Shown: positions 52,939 through 63,976, counted from the stretch's first letter. The stretch: DNA of 64,000 bases from Franconibacter helveticus LMG 23732 (GCF_000463115.2 NZ_AWFX01000045.1:420233-484232); one strand, 5' to 3'. The notes: generated by a model from the letters alone, not told the origin. Numbers and translations: made by a program.

Positions 52939-53976
52939 TCAGGCTTTGTTCTGTCGCCACCATTCGGCGAGCAAAACGCCGGTCGCGACCGAAACGTTCA
53001 GGCTTTCTACATTGCCGGTACCGTCGATAGAGAGGCTGAGATCGGCGTTAGCGAAAGTGGTTTCTGAGATCCCCTCGCGCTCCTGACCCAGCACCAGCAC
53101 CATTTTCTTCGGCAGTTGCGCCTGGAAAAGCGGGATGCCCTGATGGCTTGACGTAGTAACGATGGCATACCCGGCACGACGGAACTGTTCCAGCGCATCG
53201 TTAAAGCTGTCTGCGGTTATCGCTTCGACATGCTCGGCGCCGCCTTCGGCAGTACGCACCGCCGCGCCGGATTCCAGCAGGCCGGCATCCTGTACAACCA
53301 CGCCTTTCACGCCGAAATGCGCGCAGCTGCGCACAATAGCGCCAAGATTATGCGGGTTGCCGACATCTTCCAGCGCCAGCACGCAATCTTCTTCGCCGCT
53401 CTGGCTCAGCCATTGGTTTACCGACAGGCCGTTGCGCTTTTTGATAAGGAAACAGACGCCGCCGTGGTGTTCGGTGCCGGACGCTTTCGCCAGCTCCGCC
53501 TCATCCACCACGTGATAAGCCTTGCGGTTAGCCGCCATCCAGCGCAGCGCTTCTTTAAAGCGCGGCGTGACGCTCTGGATAAACCAGGCGCGGACAATGG
53601 CCTCCGGGCGGCTTTGAAACAGCGCCTGGCAAGCGTTCTCGCCATACACGCGGGTCTCTTCGGCGCGCTGACGACGCAGCACTTCCGGATCGATAAAACT
53701 TTTACCGCTGATGCCGCCGTGATCGGGTTTCGCCGGCGCTTCTTCGCCCGGCGCCCGGGACACAGTGCGCCACGGCGAAGCGTCGCGGCTGCGTTCACGT
53801 CCACCGGCTTTTTCTTCGCGCGGCGCGCGGCGGCCGCCTTCAGCGCGGGCAGGGCCAGATGGGCGTCCGCCTCCTTTTCCGGTGCGCGGATTCGCGCCAC
53901 GTTTATCGGCATTTTCGTCACCGCGTACATACATCACTTTGACTTTGCCGCTTTTACCTTTGAAATCGTCGCTCAT
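52939..53976 (-). CDS. yfiF: SpoU-family RNA methyltransferase-like protein YfiF
   Basis: From the ATG at 53976 ([20 protein letters not shown]) the protein has 345 residues, as in E. coli. The N-terminal 100 residues are charged, Gly/Arg-rich and probably disordered. The middle is the SpoU substrate-binding domain, and the C-terminal knotted domain shows [28 protein letters not shown] and [15 protein letters not shown]. Its RNA target is not known. The longer frame to 54051 has no support. Confidence 0.92.
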   Translation of the reverse strand: MSDDFKGKSGKVKVMYVRGDENADKRGANPRTGKGGGRPSGPARAEGGRRAPREEKAGGRERSRDASPWRTVSRAPGEEAPAKPDHGGISGKSFIDPEVLRRQRAEETRVYGENACQALFQSRPEAIVRAWFIQSVTPRFKEALRWMAANRKAYHVVDEAELAKASGTEHHGGVCFLIKKRNGLSVNQWLSQSGEEDCVLALEDVGNPHNLGAIVRSCAHFGVKGVVVQDAGLLESGAAVRTAEGGAEHVEAITADSFNDALEQFRRAGYAIVTTSSHQGIPLFQAQLPKKMVLVLGQEREGISETTFANADLSLSIDGTGNVESLNVSVATGVLLAEWWRQNKA

Positions 53977-54186
53977 ACTTTTCTCCACCAGCGCTGCGCG
54001 AAGCGCGAAGATTACCCGATGTATCCCCGCTGCGCCATGTTCTTCACGCAAAAGCTAATAACTATTGTACTCATTGGATAAAACACCTGGTCGACGGAAA
54101 CAAGTTCTCAGATAATATGCAACAATATTGAAACATAACCGACATGCCTTGCCGGTTCCTGTAAACCTGTTTCCCAGAGGTCTGTT

Positions 54187-54618
54187 ATGAATACCGTTTG
54201 TGCCGCCTGCCAGGCTATTAACCGCATCCCGGAAGACCGCCTTGACGATGGCGCGAAATGCGGTCGCTGCGGCCACGAGCTGTTTGATGGCGAAGTAATC
54301 AACGCCACCAGCGAAACTTTCGACGCCCTGCTGAAAGACGACCTGCCGGTAGTGGTTGATTTCTGGGCGCCATGGTGCGGCCCCTGCCGTAACTTTGCGC
54401 CGATTTTTGAAGATGTGGCCGAAGAGCGCAGCGGCAAAATCCGTTTTGTAAAAATCAATACCGAAGCGGAGCGCGAACTGAGCGCGCGTTTTCGCATCCG
54501 CAGCATTCCAACCATCATGATGTTCAAAAATGGTCAGCTCGTCGACATGCTCAACGGCGCGGTGCCTAAAGCGCCGTTCGATACCTGGCTAAACGAAGCC
54601 GTTAACGAAGCCGTTTAA
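54187..54618 (+). CDS. trxC: Thioredoxin 2
   Basis: The 143-residue protein has an N-terminal zinc ribbon (Cys5, Cys8, Cys25, Cys28) and the redox motif WCGPC at 63-67. It is a cytoplasmic reductant of the TrxC type. The C-terminus has a direct duplication [10 protein letters not shown], a perfect 12-base repeat, making it four residues longer than in E. coli. The E. coli gene is OxyR-controlled; I could not find a clear OxyR site here. Confidence 0.96.
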   Translation: MNTVCAACQAINRIPEDRLDDGAKCGRCGHELFDGEVINATSETFDALLKDDLPVVVDFWAPWCGPCRNFAPIFEDVAEERSGKIRFVKINTEAERELSARFRIRSIPTIMMFKNGQLVDMLNGAVPKAPFDTWLNEAVNEAV

Positions 54619-54623
54619 CCGTT

Positions 54624-54651
54624 ACGGGGCGCAAAATTTGCGCCCCGTTTT
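54624..54651 (+). terminator. trxC terminator
   Basis: ACGGGGCGCAAA and TTTGCGCCCCGT form a twelve-base-pair arm with a short central A/T, followed by TTTTCCCC. It lies five bases after trxC and 36 bases before tapT. Confidence 0.85.
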
Positions 54652-54687
54652 CCCCTCTGCGACAATGGCGTTTTTGCCTGGCCTCTC

Positions 54688-55389
54688 ATGACCGATAACG
54701 CCGTTCTTCGTCTTCGCGCCGAGCGCCTTGCGCGCGCCACGCGTCCTTTTCTCGCCCGGGGCAATCGCATCCGCCGCTGTCAGCGATGCCTGTTGCCGCT
54801 GAAGCAGTGTTTATGCGCCACGCTGCAACCAGCCCAGGCGCGCAGCCGTTTTTGCCTGGTCATGTTTGATACTGAGCCGATGAAGCCCAGCAACACCGGC
54901 AGGCTGATTGCTGATGTTCTGCCCGATACCGAGGCTTTTCAGTGGTCGCGCACCGAGCCGCCCCAGGCGTTGCTTGACCTGATCGCGGATCCCGCTTATC
55001 AGCCAATGGTCGTCTTTCCCGCCTCCTATGCCGACGCCAGCCGGGAGCTTATCACCGCCCCGCCCGCAGGCGGCAAACCACCGCTTTTCATCATGCTCGA
55101 CGGCACCTGGACCGAAGCGCGCAAAATGTTCCGTAAAAGTCCCTATCTGGACAACCTGCCGGTTATTTCAGTCGACCTGTCCCGTGTTTCCGCTTATCGC
55201 CTGCGTGAAGCGCAGGTAGACGGACAATACTGTACTGCGGAAGTCGCTATCGCTCTGCTGGATCTTGCCCATGACACCCAGGCAGCGCAGCGGCTTAGCG
55301 ACCACTTTACGTTGTTTCGTGAACGCTACCTTGCGGGAAAACCCCATCATCAGGGAGTTGTCACAGCACAAGCGCCAGAAAGCGTTTAA
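54688..55389 (+). CDS. tapT: tRNA-uridine aminocarboxypropyltransferase TapT
   Basis: The 233-residue DTW-domain protein (YfiP) has a cysteine pair cluster RCQRCLLPLKQCLC near residue 31 and the motif LDGTWTEARKM. It makes acp3U47 in tRNA from SAM. It is 33 bases before pat and probably cotranscribed. Confidence 0.93.
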   Translation: MTDNAVLRLRAERLARATRPFLARGNRIRRCQRCLLPLKQCLCATLQPAQARSRFCLVMFDTEPMKPSNTGRLIADVLPDTEAFQWSRTEPPQALLDLIADPAYQPMVVFPASYADASRELITAPPAGGKPPLFIMLDGTWTEARKMFRKSPYLDNLPVISVDLSRVSAYRLREAQVDGQYCTAEVAIALLDLAHDTQAAQRLSDHFTLFRERYLAGKPHHQGVVTAQAPESV

Positions 55390-55422
55390 AATCATCGGGT
55401 CACTTTGCTTGCGGAGAAGAAG

Positions 55423-58083
55423 ATGAGCCAACGTGGTCTGGAAGCGCTGTTACGCCCGAAATCCATTGCGGTTGTAGGCGCGTCGATGAAGCCGGATCGC
55501 GCCGGTTATCTGATGATGCGCAATTTGCTGGCAGGCGGGTTTAACGGTCCGGTATTGCCGGTTACGCCTGCCTGGAAAGCCGTGTGCGGCGTGCTTGCGT
55601 GGCCCGATGTAGCAAGTCTCCCTTTTACGCCGGATCTCGCGGTGCTTTGTACCCATGCGAAACGTAATCTCGCTCTGCTGGAAGCGCTTGGGGAAAAAGG
55701 GTGTAAAACCTGCATCATACTTTCCGCCCCCGCTGAACAGCATGCTGAATTGCTGGACTGCGCGGCGCGCTTTCAGATGCGCCTGCTGGGACCCAACAGC
55801 CTTGGCCTCCTCGCGCCCTGGCAAGGCCTGAACGCCAGCTTTTCACCGGTGCCGATTCGCAAAGGCAAGCTGGCTTTTATTTCACAGTCGGCCGCGGTTT
55901 CCAATACTATTCTTGACTGGGCGCAGCAGCGCGAAATGGGCTTCTCTTACTTTATTGCGCTGGGAGATAGCCTGGACATCGACGTTGATGAACTGCTTGA
56001 TTACCTGGCGCGGGACAGCAAAACTAGCGCCATCCTGCTTTACCTGGAGCACCTGAGCGACGCCCGGCGCTTTGTTTCCGCCGCCCGTAGCGCTTCCCGT
56101 AATAAACCTATCCTGGTGATTAAAAGCGGACGCAGCCCCCAGGCGCGGCACCTGCTTCGCACGCCTGCCGGCCTGGACGCAGCCTGGGACGCCGCCATCC
56201 AGCGCGCAGGCCTGCTGCGCGTCCAGGATACCCACGAACTTTTCTCTGCCGTTGAAACGCTAAGCCATATGCGCCCGCTGCGCGGCGAACGGCTGATGAT
56301 AGTCAGCAACGGCGCCGCTCCGGCAGCGCTGGCGTTAGATGAGCTCTGGTTGCGAAACGGAAAGCTTGCGACCATTGGCGAAGAGACGCTCACCCGGATG
56401 AAAGCCGTGCTGCCGTCAGGCGTCGAGCCTGCTAATCCGCTTGATTTACGGGATGACGCAACGCCGGAACGCTATCTGAAAGCCCTGGAAGCCTTGTTGG
56501 ATAGCCATGATTTCGATGCCTTAATGATAATTCACTCACCCAGCGCCGCGGCGCCGGGCAGCGAAAGCGCGCGCAGCCTTATTGAGATGCTTCATCGTCA
56601 TCCTCGCGGCAAATACGTGACGCTTATTACTAACTGGTGCGGCGAACACTCCTCGCAGGAGGCAAGACGGTTTTTCAGCGACGCCGGCATTCCAACCTAC
56701 CGCACGCCGGAAGGAGCGATAACCGCCTTTATGCATATGGTGGAATACCGCCGTAACCAGAAGCAACTCCGCGAGATCCCCGCGCTTCCCCCTAATCTGA
56801 CGACCAATACCGCCGAAGCCCATCTTCTGTTGCAGCAAGCGCTGGCGGAAGGCGCGACCCGGCTTGATACCCATGAAGTACAGCCCATCCTCCAGGCTTA
56901 TGGTTTACAAACGCTGCCGACCTGGATTGCAGGCGACAGCGCGGAAGCAGTACATATTGCCGAGCAGATAGGCTATCCGGTGGCGCTGAAACTGCGCTCG
57001 CCCGATATTCCGCATAAATCAGAAGTACAAGGGGTAATGCTTTATCTGCGTACCGCAAAAGAGGTGCAGCAGGCGGCGGATGCGATCATAGACCGTGTAA
57101 AACTGGCCTGGCCGCAGGCGCGTATTCATGGGCTGCTGGTGCAAAGCATGGCGAACCGTGCGGGCGCGCAGGAATTGCGGGTAGTGGTGGAACATGACGA
57201 TACTTTCGGCCCGCTGATTATGCTGGGGGAAGGCGGCGTGGAGTGGCGTCCTGAAGACCAGGCGGCGGTGGCGCTGCCGCCGCTTAATATGAATCTGGCG
57301 CGCTACCTTGTTATTCAGGCTATCAAAAATGGCAAAATACGCGGGCGCAGCGCGCTTCGTCCGCTTGATATTGCCGGTCTGAGCCAGCTGCTGGTGCGGG
57401 TTTCTGATTTGATTATCGACTGTCCGGAAATTGAGCGGCTCGATATTCATCCCCTGCTCGCCTCCGCCAGTGAATTCACCGCACTGGATGTTACGCTACA
57501 CATTAAGCCCTTTACAGGCGACCCGGACGCGCGGCTGGCGGTGCGTCCCTATCCGCATCAGTTTGAAGAGTGGGTAGAGATGAAAAACGGCGAAAAATGC
57601 CTGTTCCGTCCTATTCTTCCCGAAGACGAACCTCAGCTGCAACGCTTTATCGCACGGGTAACAAAAGAAGATCTTTACTACCGCTATTTCAGCGAGATCA
57701 ACGAATTTACCCACGATGATTTAGCCAACATGACGCAGATCGACTACGATCGAGAAATGGCCTTTGTTGCCGTGCGCGATCCGAGCGGCGAAGCGGAAAT
57801 TCTGGGCGTCACGCGCGCCATATCCGACCCGGATAACATTGATGCGGAATTTGCCGTACTGGTGCGATCGGATTTGAAAGGGCTTGGGCTTGGCCGTCGC
57901 CTGCTGGAAAAGCTGATAGCTTATACCCGCGAACATGGTTTGCAGCGATTAAACGGGATTACCATGCCGCATAACCAGGGGATGGTGGCGCTTGCCAGAA
58001 AGCTCGGTTTTCAGGTGGATGTTCAGCTGGAAGATGGCATCGTCAGCCTGACATTGCCGCTGCCGCAGAGCGCAACGTTGTGA
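55423..58083 (+). CDS. pat: Protein lysine acetyltransferase Pat
   Basis: From MSQRGLEALLRPKSIAVVG (ATG at 55423 after GGAGAAGAAG) the protein has 886 residues, matching E. coli PatZ/YfiQ. Residues 1 to about 700 form an acyl-CoA synthetase (NDP-forming)-like domain, and the C-terminal 160 form a GNAT domain (VLVRSDLKGLGLGRRLLEKL). It acetylates Acs and other lysines with acetyl-CoA. The longer start at 55405 lies within the ribosome site. Confidence 0.95.
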   Translation: MSQRGLEALLRPKSIAVVGASMKPDRAGYLMMRNLLAGGFNGPVLPVTPAWKAVCGVLAWPDVASLPFTPDLAVLCTHAKRNLALLEALGEKGCKTCIILSAPAEQHAELLDCAARFQMRLLGPNSLGLLAPWQGLNASFSPVPIRKGKLAFISQSAAVSNTILDWAQQREMGFSYFIALGDSLDIDVDELLDYLARDSKTSAILLYLEHLSDARRFVSAARSASRNKPILVIKSGRSPQARHLLRTPAGLDAAWDAAIQRAGLLRVQDTHELFSAVETLSHMRPLRGERLMIVSNGAAPAALALDELWLRNGKLATIGEETLTRMKAVLPSGVEPANPLDLRDDATPERYLKALEALLDSHDFDALMIIHSPSAAAPGSESARSLIEMLHRHPRGKYVTLITNWCGEHSSQEARRFFSDAGIPTYRTPEGAITAFMHMVEYRRNQKQLREIPALPPNLTTNTAEAHLLLQQALAEGATRLDTHEVQPILQAYGLQTLPTWIAGDSAEAVHIAEQIGYPVALKLRSPDIPHKSEVQGVMLYLRTAKEVQQAADAIIDRVKLAWPQARIHGLLVQSMANRAGAQELRVVVEHDDTFGPLIMLGEGGVEWRPEDQAAVALPPLNMNLARYLVIQAIKNGKIRGRSALRPLDIAGLSQLLVRVSDLIIDCPEIERLDIHPLLASASEFTALDVTLHIKPFTGDPDARLAVRPYPHQFEEWVEMKNGEKCLFRPILPEDEPQLQRFIARVTKEDLYYRYFSEINEFTHDDLANMTQIDYDREMAFVAVRDPSGEAEILGVTRAISDPDNIDAEFAVLVRSDLKGLGLGRRLLEKLIAYTREHGLQRLNGITMPHNQGMVALARKLGFQVDVQLEDGIVSLTLPLPQSATL

Positions 58084-58195
58084 GTAAGGTGCTGGAAATA
58101 TTGACCACATTCCCGGACAGTAGTGATATTATCGTCCACTTCTGTCGTCTGTTTTGCGCAGAAGACCATCCTATTCAGAGAAGATATGCACTGTG

Positions 58196-59551
58196 ATGTT
58201 GTCTAAATTTAAACGAAACAAACATCAACAACACCTTGCCCAACTACCGAAGCTTTCTCAGTCAGTTGATGATGTCGAGTTTTACTTTTCTCCCGCCGAT
58301 TTCAGGGAAACCCTGCTGCAAAAAATCGCGGCGGCAACCCAGCGTATCTGCCTCGTCGCGCTTTACCTTGAACAAGACGACGGCGGCAAAAGCATTCTTT
58401 CCGCCCTCTATGAGGCAAAGCGTCAACGTCCTGAACTGGAAGTGAGCGTGCTGGTGGACTGGCATCGCGCCCAGCGAGGACGTATCGGCGCGGCGGCATC
58501 CAACACCAATGCAGACTGGTATTGCCGAATGGCCCAGGAAAATCCTGGCGTGGAAGTGCCTGTTTACGGTATTCCCATCAATACCCGAGAAGCGCTTGGC
58601 GTGCTCCATTACAAAGGCTTTATCATCGATGATGGCGTATTTTACAGTGGCGCCAGCCTGAACGATGTTTACCTGCACCAGCACGAAAAGTATCGCTATG
58701 ACCGATACCACTGGATCCGCAACGCGCAGCTTGCAGACCAGATGTATCACTGGGTACACCAGCATCTGGCTACAGGCCGCGCGGTAAATCGGCTGGATGA
58801 CCCGGGCCGTCCGAAAAGTCCCGAAATCAAAAATGATATTCGCCTGTTCCGCCAGACGCTGCGCGATGCGACATACCATTTCGCGGGTAATGCGGATAAC
58901 GAACAGCTGGCGGTAACGCCGCTGGTCGGCCTTGGCAAATCCAGTCCGCTGAACAAAACCATCTTCCATCTTATGCCTTGCGCAGAGCACAAGCTGGTTA
59001 TCTGCACCCCGTATTTCAACCTTCCCGCCGTCCTGGTGCGAAACGTCATTCAACTGCTGCGCGACGGCAAAAAAGTTGAAATTATCGTTGGCGATAAAAC
59101 CGCTAATGACTTTTACATTCCTGAGAATGAGCCTTTTAAGATTATTGGCGCCTTGCCTTATCTTTATGAAATTAACCTGCGCCGCTTCTTAAGCCGCCTT
59201 CAGTATTACGTTAATAGCGGACAGTTAGTGGTGCGGTTATGGAAAGATGAAGATAACAGTTACCATCTGAAAGGCATGTGGGTGGACGACGAGTGGATGC
59301 TGCTGACCGGCAATAACCTTAACCCGCGCGCATGGCGTCTCGACCTTGAGAACGCTATTTTAATTCACGACCCCAGGCAGCAACTGGCGGTGCTGCGTGA
59401 TAAAGAGCTGGAGCTTATTCGCACCCATACTGTGGTAGTGAAACATTACCGGGAGCTGCAAAGCATCGCCGATTATCCGGTAAAAGTGCGCAAGCTTATT
59501 CGCCGTCTGCGTCGTATACGTATTGACCGGCTGATTAGCCGCATTCTTTAA
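58196..59551 (+). CDS. pssA: Phosphatidylserine synthase PssA
   Basis: The ATG at 58196 ([20 protein letters not shown]) gives 451 residues, as in E. coli. Two HKD motifs are seen: HYKGFIIDD near residue 138 and HLKGMWVDD near 357. It makes phosphatidylserine from CDP-diacylglycerol and serine and binds the membrane peripherally. The in-frame start at 58154 has no support. A terminator follows. Confidence 0.96.
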   Translation: MLSKFKRNKHQQHLAQLPKLSQSVDDVEFYFSPADFRETLLQKIAAATQRICLVALYLEQDDGGKSILSALYEAKRQRPELEVSVLVDWHRAQRGRIGAAASNTNADWYCRMAQENPGVEVPVYGIPINTREALGVLHYKGFIIDDGVFYSGASLNDVYLHQHEKYRYDRYHWIRNAQLADQMYHWVHQHLATGRAVNRLDDPGRPKSPEIKNDIRLFRQTLRDATYHFAGNADNEQLAVTPLVGLGKSSPLNKTIFHLMPCAEHKLVICTPYFNLPAVLVRNVIQLLRDGKKVEIIVGDKTANDFYIPENEPFKIIGALPYLYEINLRRFLSRLQYYVNSGQLVVRLWKDEDNSYHLKGMWVDDEWMLLTGNNLNPRAWRLDLENAILIHDPRQQLAVLRDKELELIRTHTVVVKHYRELQSIADYPVKVRKLIRRLRRIRIDRLISRIL

Positions 59552-59563
59552 CTTTCAGCTATA

Positions 59564-59594
59564 GTGAAAAGCCCTGCCCGTCAGGGCTTTTTTA
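59564..59594 (+). terminator. pssA terminator
   Basis: AAAGCCCTG and CAGGGCTTT pair around CCCGT, followed by TTTTA. It ends 13 bases before yfiM. Confidence 0.92.
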
Positions 59595-59607
59595 TTGGGT
59601 ACGCGAT

Positions 59608-59931
59608 ATGCGTCTTTTTTTGATTATCAGCATGATGCTGTTAACCGGCTGTAGCCATATGGCGCAGGACGCCTGGTCAGGGCAGGATAAAGCGCAGCAT
59701 TTTCTCGCCTCGGCTATGCTTTCCGCCGCTGGCAATGAGTACGCCCAACGCCAGGGAGTGAGCCGGGATCGCGCCGCGGCGGTTGGCGTAATGTTTTCGG
59801 TTTCTCTTGGCGCAACAAAAGAGTTGTGGGACAGCCGCCCGGCTGGCAGCGGCTGGAGCTGGAAAGATTTCGCCTGGGATGTGGCCGGCGCGACCACCGG
59901 CTACACACTCTGGCAACTGGCCGAACACTAA
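59608..59931 (+). CDS. yfiM: YfiM lipoprotein
   Basis: The 107-residue protein has a lipobox LLTGC at Cys15, giving a mature lipoprotein with conserved [20 protein letters not shown] and [10 protein letters not shown]. Function is unknown. It overlaps kgtP by four bases at the 3' end. Confidence 0.93.
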   Translation: MRLFLIISMMLLTGCSHMAQDAWSGQDKAQHFLASAMLSAAGNEYAQRQGVSRDRAAAVGVMFSVSLGATKELWDSRPAGSGWSWKDFAWDVAGATTGYTLWQLAEH

Positions 59932-61229
59932 AGCCTCATGCCCTTCCCTTTACGGTGTAATTTGAGCGAAACCAGCAGCGCAATGGCGCACATGACGGAT
60001 ACATACCAGAAGAAGGCGGTTTCCGAACCCAGCGATTTAAGCGAAAGGGCGACATATTCCGCCGACCCGCCAAATAAAGCGTTCGCTACCGCATAAGAAA
60101 GCCCCACGCCTAACGCGCGCACCTGCGCTGGAAACATTTCCGCTTTCAGAATGCCGCTTATCGAGGTGTAAAAGCTGACGATCAGCAACGCCAGAATGAC
60201 CAACCCAAAAGCGGCATAAGGCGAGGAGACATGCTGCAACGCGGTCAGGATCGGTACGGTGCAAATCGTGGCGAGCACGCTAAAGCAGATCATGGAGTTG
60301 CGGCGGCCTATTTTATCGGAAAGCGCGCCGAAGAGCGGTTGTGCCAGCATGTAGACGAACAGAGCCGCCGTCATAACCCCGCTTGCCACGTTGGCGTGCA
60401 TGCCTGCCGTGTTGACCAGATATTTTTGCATATAGGTCGTAAAGGTATAAAAGCTCAGCGAGCCTGCGGCGGTAAAACCCAGCACCATCAGGAAAGCGCG
60501 GCGATTGCGCCACAGTCCTTTCAGCGATCCGGCTTCTTTCAGCGCTCGCGTTTCCTGCTGAGAAGTCTCTTCCAGCGAACGACGCAACCATAACGCCACA
60601 ATCGCCAGTACGGCGCCAAGCGCGAACGGAATACGCCAGCCCCATGCGCGTAAGTCGCTATCGGTTAACGTTTGTTGCAGCACAACCAGTACCAGCAGCG
60701 CCAGTAACTGGCCGCCTATAAGCGTCACGTACTGGAACGACGCGTAAAAACCTTTGCGCCCTTCTACCGCTACTTCACTCATATACGTGGCGCTGGTGCC
60801 GTATTCACCCCCTACGGAAAGCCCCTGAAACAGGCGGGCCAGCAGTAGCAATGCCGGCGCCCAGGTGCCAAGCACGTCATAGCCCGGCAGGCAAGCAATC
60901 ACCAACGAGCCAAAACACATCATGCAGACAGAGATCAGCATAGAGGTTTTGCGGCCATGCTTATCCGCAATATAACCAAACATCCATCCGCCGATCGGAC
61001 GCATCAAAAAGCCTGCGGCGAAAATGCCTGCGGTTTGCAATAGCTGAGTAGTGCTATTGCCGGAAGGAAAAAAGATATGGGCGAAATAGAGCGAGCAGAA
61101 CGAATAGACATAAAAATCGAACCATTCCACCAGATTGCCCGATGACGCGCCGACGATTGCCCAGACGCGACGGCGGGTATCTGATGACGTCAGCGCCGTT
61201 TTCTCCGAACGGGCAGTTACTTCTGTCAT
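59928..61229 (-). CDS. kgtP: Alpha-ketoglutarate permease
   Basis: The 433-residue MFS proton symporter has twelve hydrophobic segments and the motifs [29 protein letters not shown] and [18 protein letters not shown]. It imports 2-oxoglutarate. It stands beside yfiM and on the same side of an rRNA operon as in E. coli. Confidence 0.96.
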   Translation of the reverse strand: MTEVTARSEKTALTSSDTRRRVWAIVGASSGNLVEWFDFYVYSFCSLYFAHIFFPSGNSTTQLLQTAGIFAAGFLMRPIGGWMFGYIADKHGRKTSMLISVCMMCFGSLVIACLPGYDVLGTWAPALLLLARLFQGLSVGGEYGTSATYMSEVAVEGRKGFYASFQYVTLIGGQLLALLVLVVLQQTLTDSDLRAWGWRIPFALGAVLAIVALWLRRSLEETSQQETRALKEAGSLKGLWRNRRAFLMVLGFTAAGSLSFYTFTTYMQKYLVNTAGMHANVASGVMTAALFVYMLAQPLFGALSDKIGRRNSMICFSVLATICTVPILTALQHVSSPYAAFGLVILALLIVSFYTSISGILKAEMFPAQVRALGVGLSYAVANALFGGSAEYVALSLKSLGSETAFFWYVSVMCAIALLVSLKLHRKGKGMRL

Positions 61230-61380
61230 TTTTTTCTCCTGTCTTTTATTACGGGCAAGCCAGCCCGTAAACTGCGGATCCGTAGCTTGCGCCCGCAGCA
61301 GAAGTAAATAAAGTGTTAATTATTTGTTGGCTTATGATTTTGTGAGGCACGGAACATTTTACGTTTTCGGGTAAACCTCA

Positions 61381-61833
61381 CTATCCCCATTTTTCCTGAT
61401 GCGCTTTCTTGCGTCGCAGATAATCCTCATCGGCCCGGATGCGATCCCACCAGGTTTTAAAAACCGCTGCCGCTGCGGCTTTCACCGGATCGTTGCCGCG
61501 TGGCATAAGCTGCCGCTCTTCGTCATATTTCTTGCCGCCTTTATAGTTGGCGTAACGGCGCGCGCGGGTATACCCCATCTGAATGAATTTTCTCGCCATA
61601 TCCATACCGACAAAATCATCGTTTTTTCGATAATCTTCAAACAGCGCATAAATTTTTTCCGCGGACTTTTGCGCTGACTCGGGATCTTTGTAACGCCACA
61701 AGGGAAGAATTTCGCTTTTATAGGGTTCTACCAGCAACACCCCCTGCTCGCCCCGGCCGACCTGGTAAAGCTCAGGATGCTGACGAAAATCGGTTTTGGT
61801 AAAGTCCTGCTGATAATCAAACTCTTTACGCAC
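61381..61833 (-). CDS. DUF4385 family protein
   Basis: The start is GTG at 61833, after GGAGAG. The 150-residue protein is rich in lysine, tyrosine and arginine and has the pattern DFRQHPELYQVGRGEQGVLLVEPYKSEILPLWRYKDP (about 16-52, read in parts) of DUF4385. No signal or membrane segment is visible. Function unknown. It is divergent from the thiamine enzyme; both lie where E. coli has nothing between kgtP and rrnG. Confidence 0.75.
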   Translation of the reverse strand: MRKEFDYQQDFTKTDFRQHPELYQVGRGEQGVLLVEPYKSEILPLWRYKDPESAQKSAEKIYALFEDYRKNDDFVGMDMARKFIQMGYTRARRYANYKGGKKYDEERQLMPRGNDPVKAAAAAVFKTWWDRIRADEDYLRRKKAHQEKWG

Positions 61834-61995
61834 TGGCTACTCTCCGTTGTGGTTGCTCTTTTAACCATAGCAGCCTTCGGAACACTCCCCCTTTTTCGCC
61901 CATTTGCTTTAAGTGAACTATCCTCCAACAGACTAAAGGATCGAGCGCAGCTCAGGCTGAACGCCGTCACGTAACACCTGAAGCGAGGCAAAATA

Positions 61996-63789
61996 ATGAC
62001 GAAGATGACCAGTGACTTTTTTGTAGAACGATTAAAAGCGTGGGGAGTAACCCGTATTTATGGTTATCCTGGTGATGGGATTAATGGCGTGCTGGGCGCG
62101 CTTCAGCGTGCGGAAAAGGCAGGCGATGGCATAGAGTTCATCCAGGTGCGGCATGAAGAAATGGCCGCCTTTATGGCCTGCGCGCATGCAAAATTCACCG
62201 GCGAGCCCGGCGTCTGTCTTTCAACCGGCGGACCAGGCGCAACACATCTGTTAACGGGTTTATATGACGCGAGAATGGATCATATGCCCGTTATCGCGAT
62301 TGCCGGACAGGCGGAAGCGACGGCGCGCGGCGCCACCTACCAGCAGGAATTGAACCTTGACCGCGTATTTAGCGACGTAGCAAGCTTCGTACAGGAAGCA
62401 GCGACTCCTGCTCAGGTTCGCCACCTTGTCGATCGCGGTGTGCGAATCGCGACAGCAAATAACGGCGTTACGGTACTTATCCTGCCGAAAGATATTCAGG
62501 ACGAAGCCTGGCAGGAGCCAGAACATGCTCACGGATTTACCCATTCCGGGATCGGCTACCAGCGCCCGCATGTTATTCCTCATCAGTATGATCTTCAGCG
62601 TGCCGCAGATATTCTCAACAGCGGTAAAAAAGTGGCGATACTTATTGGCGCAGGCGCACGGGAAGCCGCCGTTGAAGTTGTACAGGCAGCTAATCTGCTT
62701 GGCGCGGGGGTAGCGAAGGCCCTGTTGGGCAAAGATATCTTGCCCGACGACGCGCCGTTTGTGACGGGATGCATCGGCCTGCTGGGTACGGAGCCTTCCT
62801 GGAAATTGATGCAGGAATGCGACACATTGCTGATGATTGGCACGGGTTTTCCATGGGCTGAATTTTTACCTAAAGAAGGCCAGGCGCGAGCGGTGCAGAT
62901 CGACATCGATGCTTCAATGTTAGGCTTACGCTACCCGACTGAAATCAACCTGCACGGCGATGCGGTCAGCACGATGCAGGCATTATTGCCGCTACTGCAA
63001 CGTAAAGAAGATCGTTCATGGCAGGAGCAGATTGCTGTTTCGGTACAGGACTGGTGGAAGAAAATGGAAGAGCGGGCAATGGCGAAGGCTAACCCGGTCA
63101 ATCCTCAGCGCGTGGTCTGGGAAATGTCGCCGCTGCTGCCTGATAACGCTATCGTCACGTCTGACTCCGGATCCTGCGCAAACTGGTATGCGCGTGACTT
63201 TCGGATTAAGCAAGGGCAACGTTCTTCATTATCAGGTGGGTTAGCATCAATGGGCGCAGCTGTGCCTTATGCTATCGCTGCTAAATTTGCTTTCCCTGAA
63301 AAACCGGTGGTCGCGCTGGTCGGCGACGGCGCTATGCAAATGAATAACCTGGCGGAACTGATTACTATCCAGAAGTACTGGCAAAGCTGGACCGATCCAC
63401 GCCTGATTGTCTGCGTGTTCAATAATGGCGATTTGAATCAGGTCACCTGGGAACAACGCGTAATGGAAGGGAACCCGCGTTATGAAGCGACTCAGGATGT
63501 GCCGGATGTTCCTTATGCTAAGTTTGCGGAGTCTATTGGGCTAAAAGGCATATTTGTAGACGATCCCGAAAAACTACAAGCGGCCTGGGCTGAAGCGCTA
63601 AGCGCAGATCGCCCTGTCGTGCTGGAAGTAAAAACAGACCCGGAAGTCGCTCCGCTACCGCCACATATTACGCTTCAACAGGCAAAATCCTTTATGTCAT
63701 CAATGACGAAAGGCGATCGTTCAGCGGGCAAAGTCATAACTGATACTGCCCATCAAATAATGAATACCGTGCTGCCCCGACACAAATAA
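61996..63789 (+). CDS. Thiamine-diphosphate enzyme, pyruvate oxidase/acetolactate synthase-like
   Basis: The 597-residue protein has the N-terminal catalytic glutamate region VRHEEMAAFMA (Glu54/55), the middle domain and a C-terminal ThDP motif GDGAMQMN at 443-450 ending NNGD at 476-479. It is closest in plan to PoxB but longer. It may use pyruvate or another 2-oxo acid; FAD binding is not settled. No regulatory subunit gene is near. MTKMTSDFF has two candidate starts. The C-terminus is amphipathic in part. Confidence 0.85.
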   Translation: MTKMTSDFFVERLKAWGVTRIYGYPGDGINGVLGALQRAEKAGDGIEFIQVRHEEMAAFMACAHAKFTGEPGVCLSTGGPGATHLLTGLYDARMDHMPVIAIAGQAEATARGATYQQELNLDRVFSDVASFVQEAATPAQVRHLVDRGVRIATANNGVTVLILPKDIQDEAWQEPEHAHGFTHSGIGYQRPHVIPHQYDLQRAADILNSGKKVAILIGAGAREAAVEVVQAANLLGAGVAKALLGKDILPDDAPFVTGCIGLLGTEPSWKLMQECDTLLMIGTGFPWAEFLPKEGQARAVQIDIDASMLGLRYPTEINLHGDAVSTMQALLPLLQRKEDRSWQEQIAVSVQDWWKKMEERAMAKANPVNPQRVVWEMSPLLPDNAIVTSDSGSCANWYARDFRIKQGQRSSLSGGLASMGAAVPYAIAAKFAFPEKPVVALVGDGAMQMNNLAELITIQKYWQSWTDPRLIVCVFNNGDLNQVTWEQRVMEGNPRYEATQDVPDVPYAKFAESIGLKGIFVDDPEKLQAAWAEALSADRPVVLEVKTDPEVAPLPPHITLQQAKSFMSSMTKGDRSAGKVITDTAHQIMNTVLPRHK

Positions 63790-63818
63790 TAAGCAATTTT
63801 CGTTTTTATTGAACGTTG

Positions 63819-63841
63819 GTAGTCACCCTACGGGTGGCTAC
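63819..63841 (+). other. Hairpin after the thiamine enzyme gene
   Basis: GTAGTCACCC and GGGTGGCTAC pair over ten bases (one G-T) with a TAC loop. No T-run follows, so it may be a weak terminator or an mRNA end. Confidence 0.45.
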
Positions 63842-63930
63842 TATGCTTGTACCGGTAAAATAGTATGTTGTAACTAAATAGCTTTGGCAAAACAGGATAG
63901 AAAATAGAAGAAGTTTGCAGTCCCGACGCA

Positions 63931-63963
63931 GAAATGCAAAAAGCCCATCCGTGAGGATGGGCT
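63931..63963 (-). terminator. rRNA operon terminator
   Basis: On the minus strand AGCCCATCC and GGATGGGCT pair around TCAC, followed by TTTTTGCATTTC. It lies 14 bases after the 5S rRNA end. Confidence 0.9.
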
Positions 63964-63976
63964 CTTGCGTTATTTG

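Noticed and set aside
54060..54186. OxyR site before trxC
   Set aside because: Expected from E. coli, but I see no spaced ATAG/CTAT pattern good enough to report.
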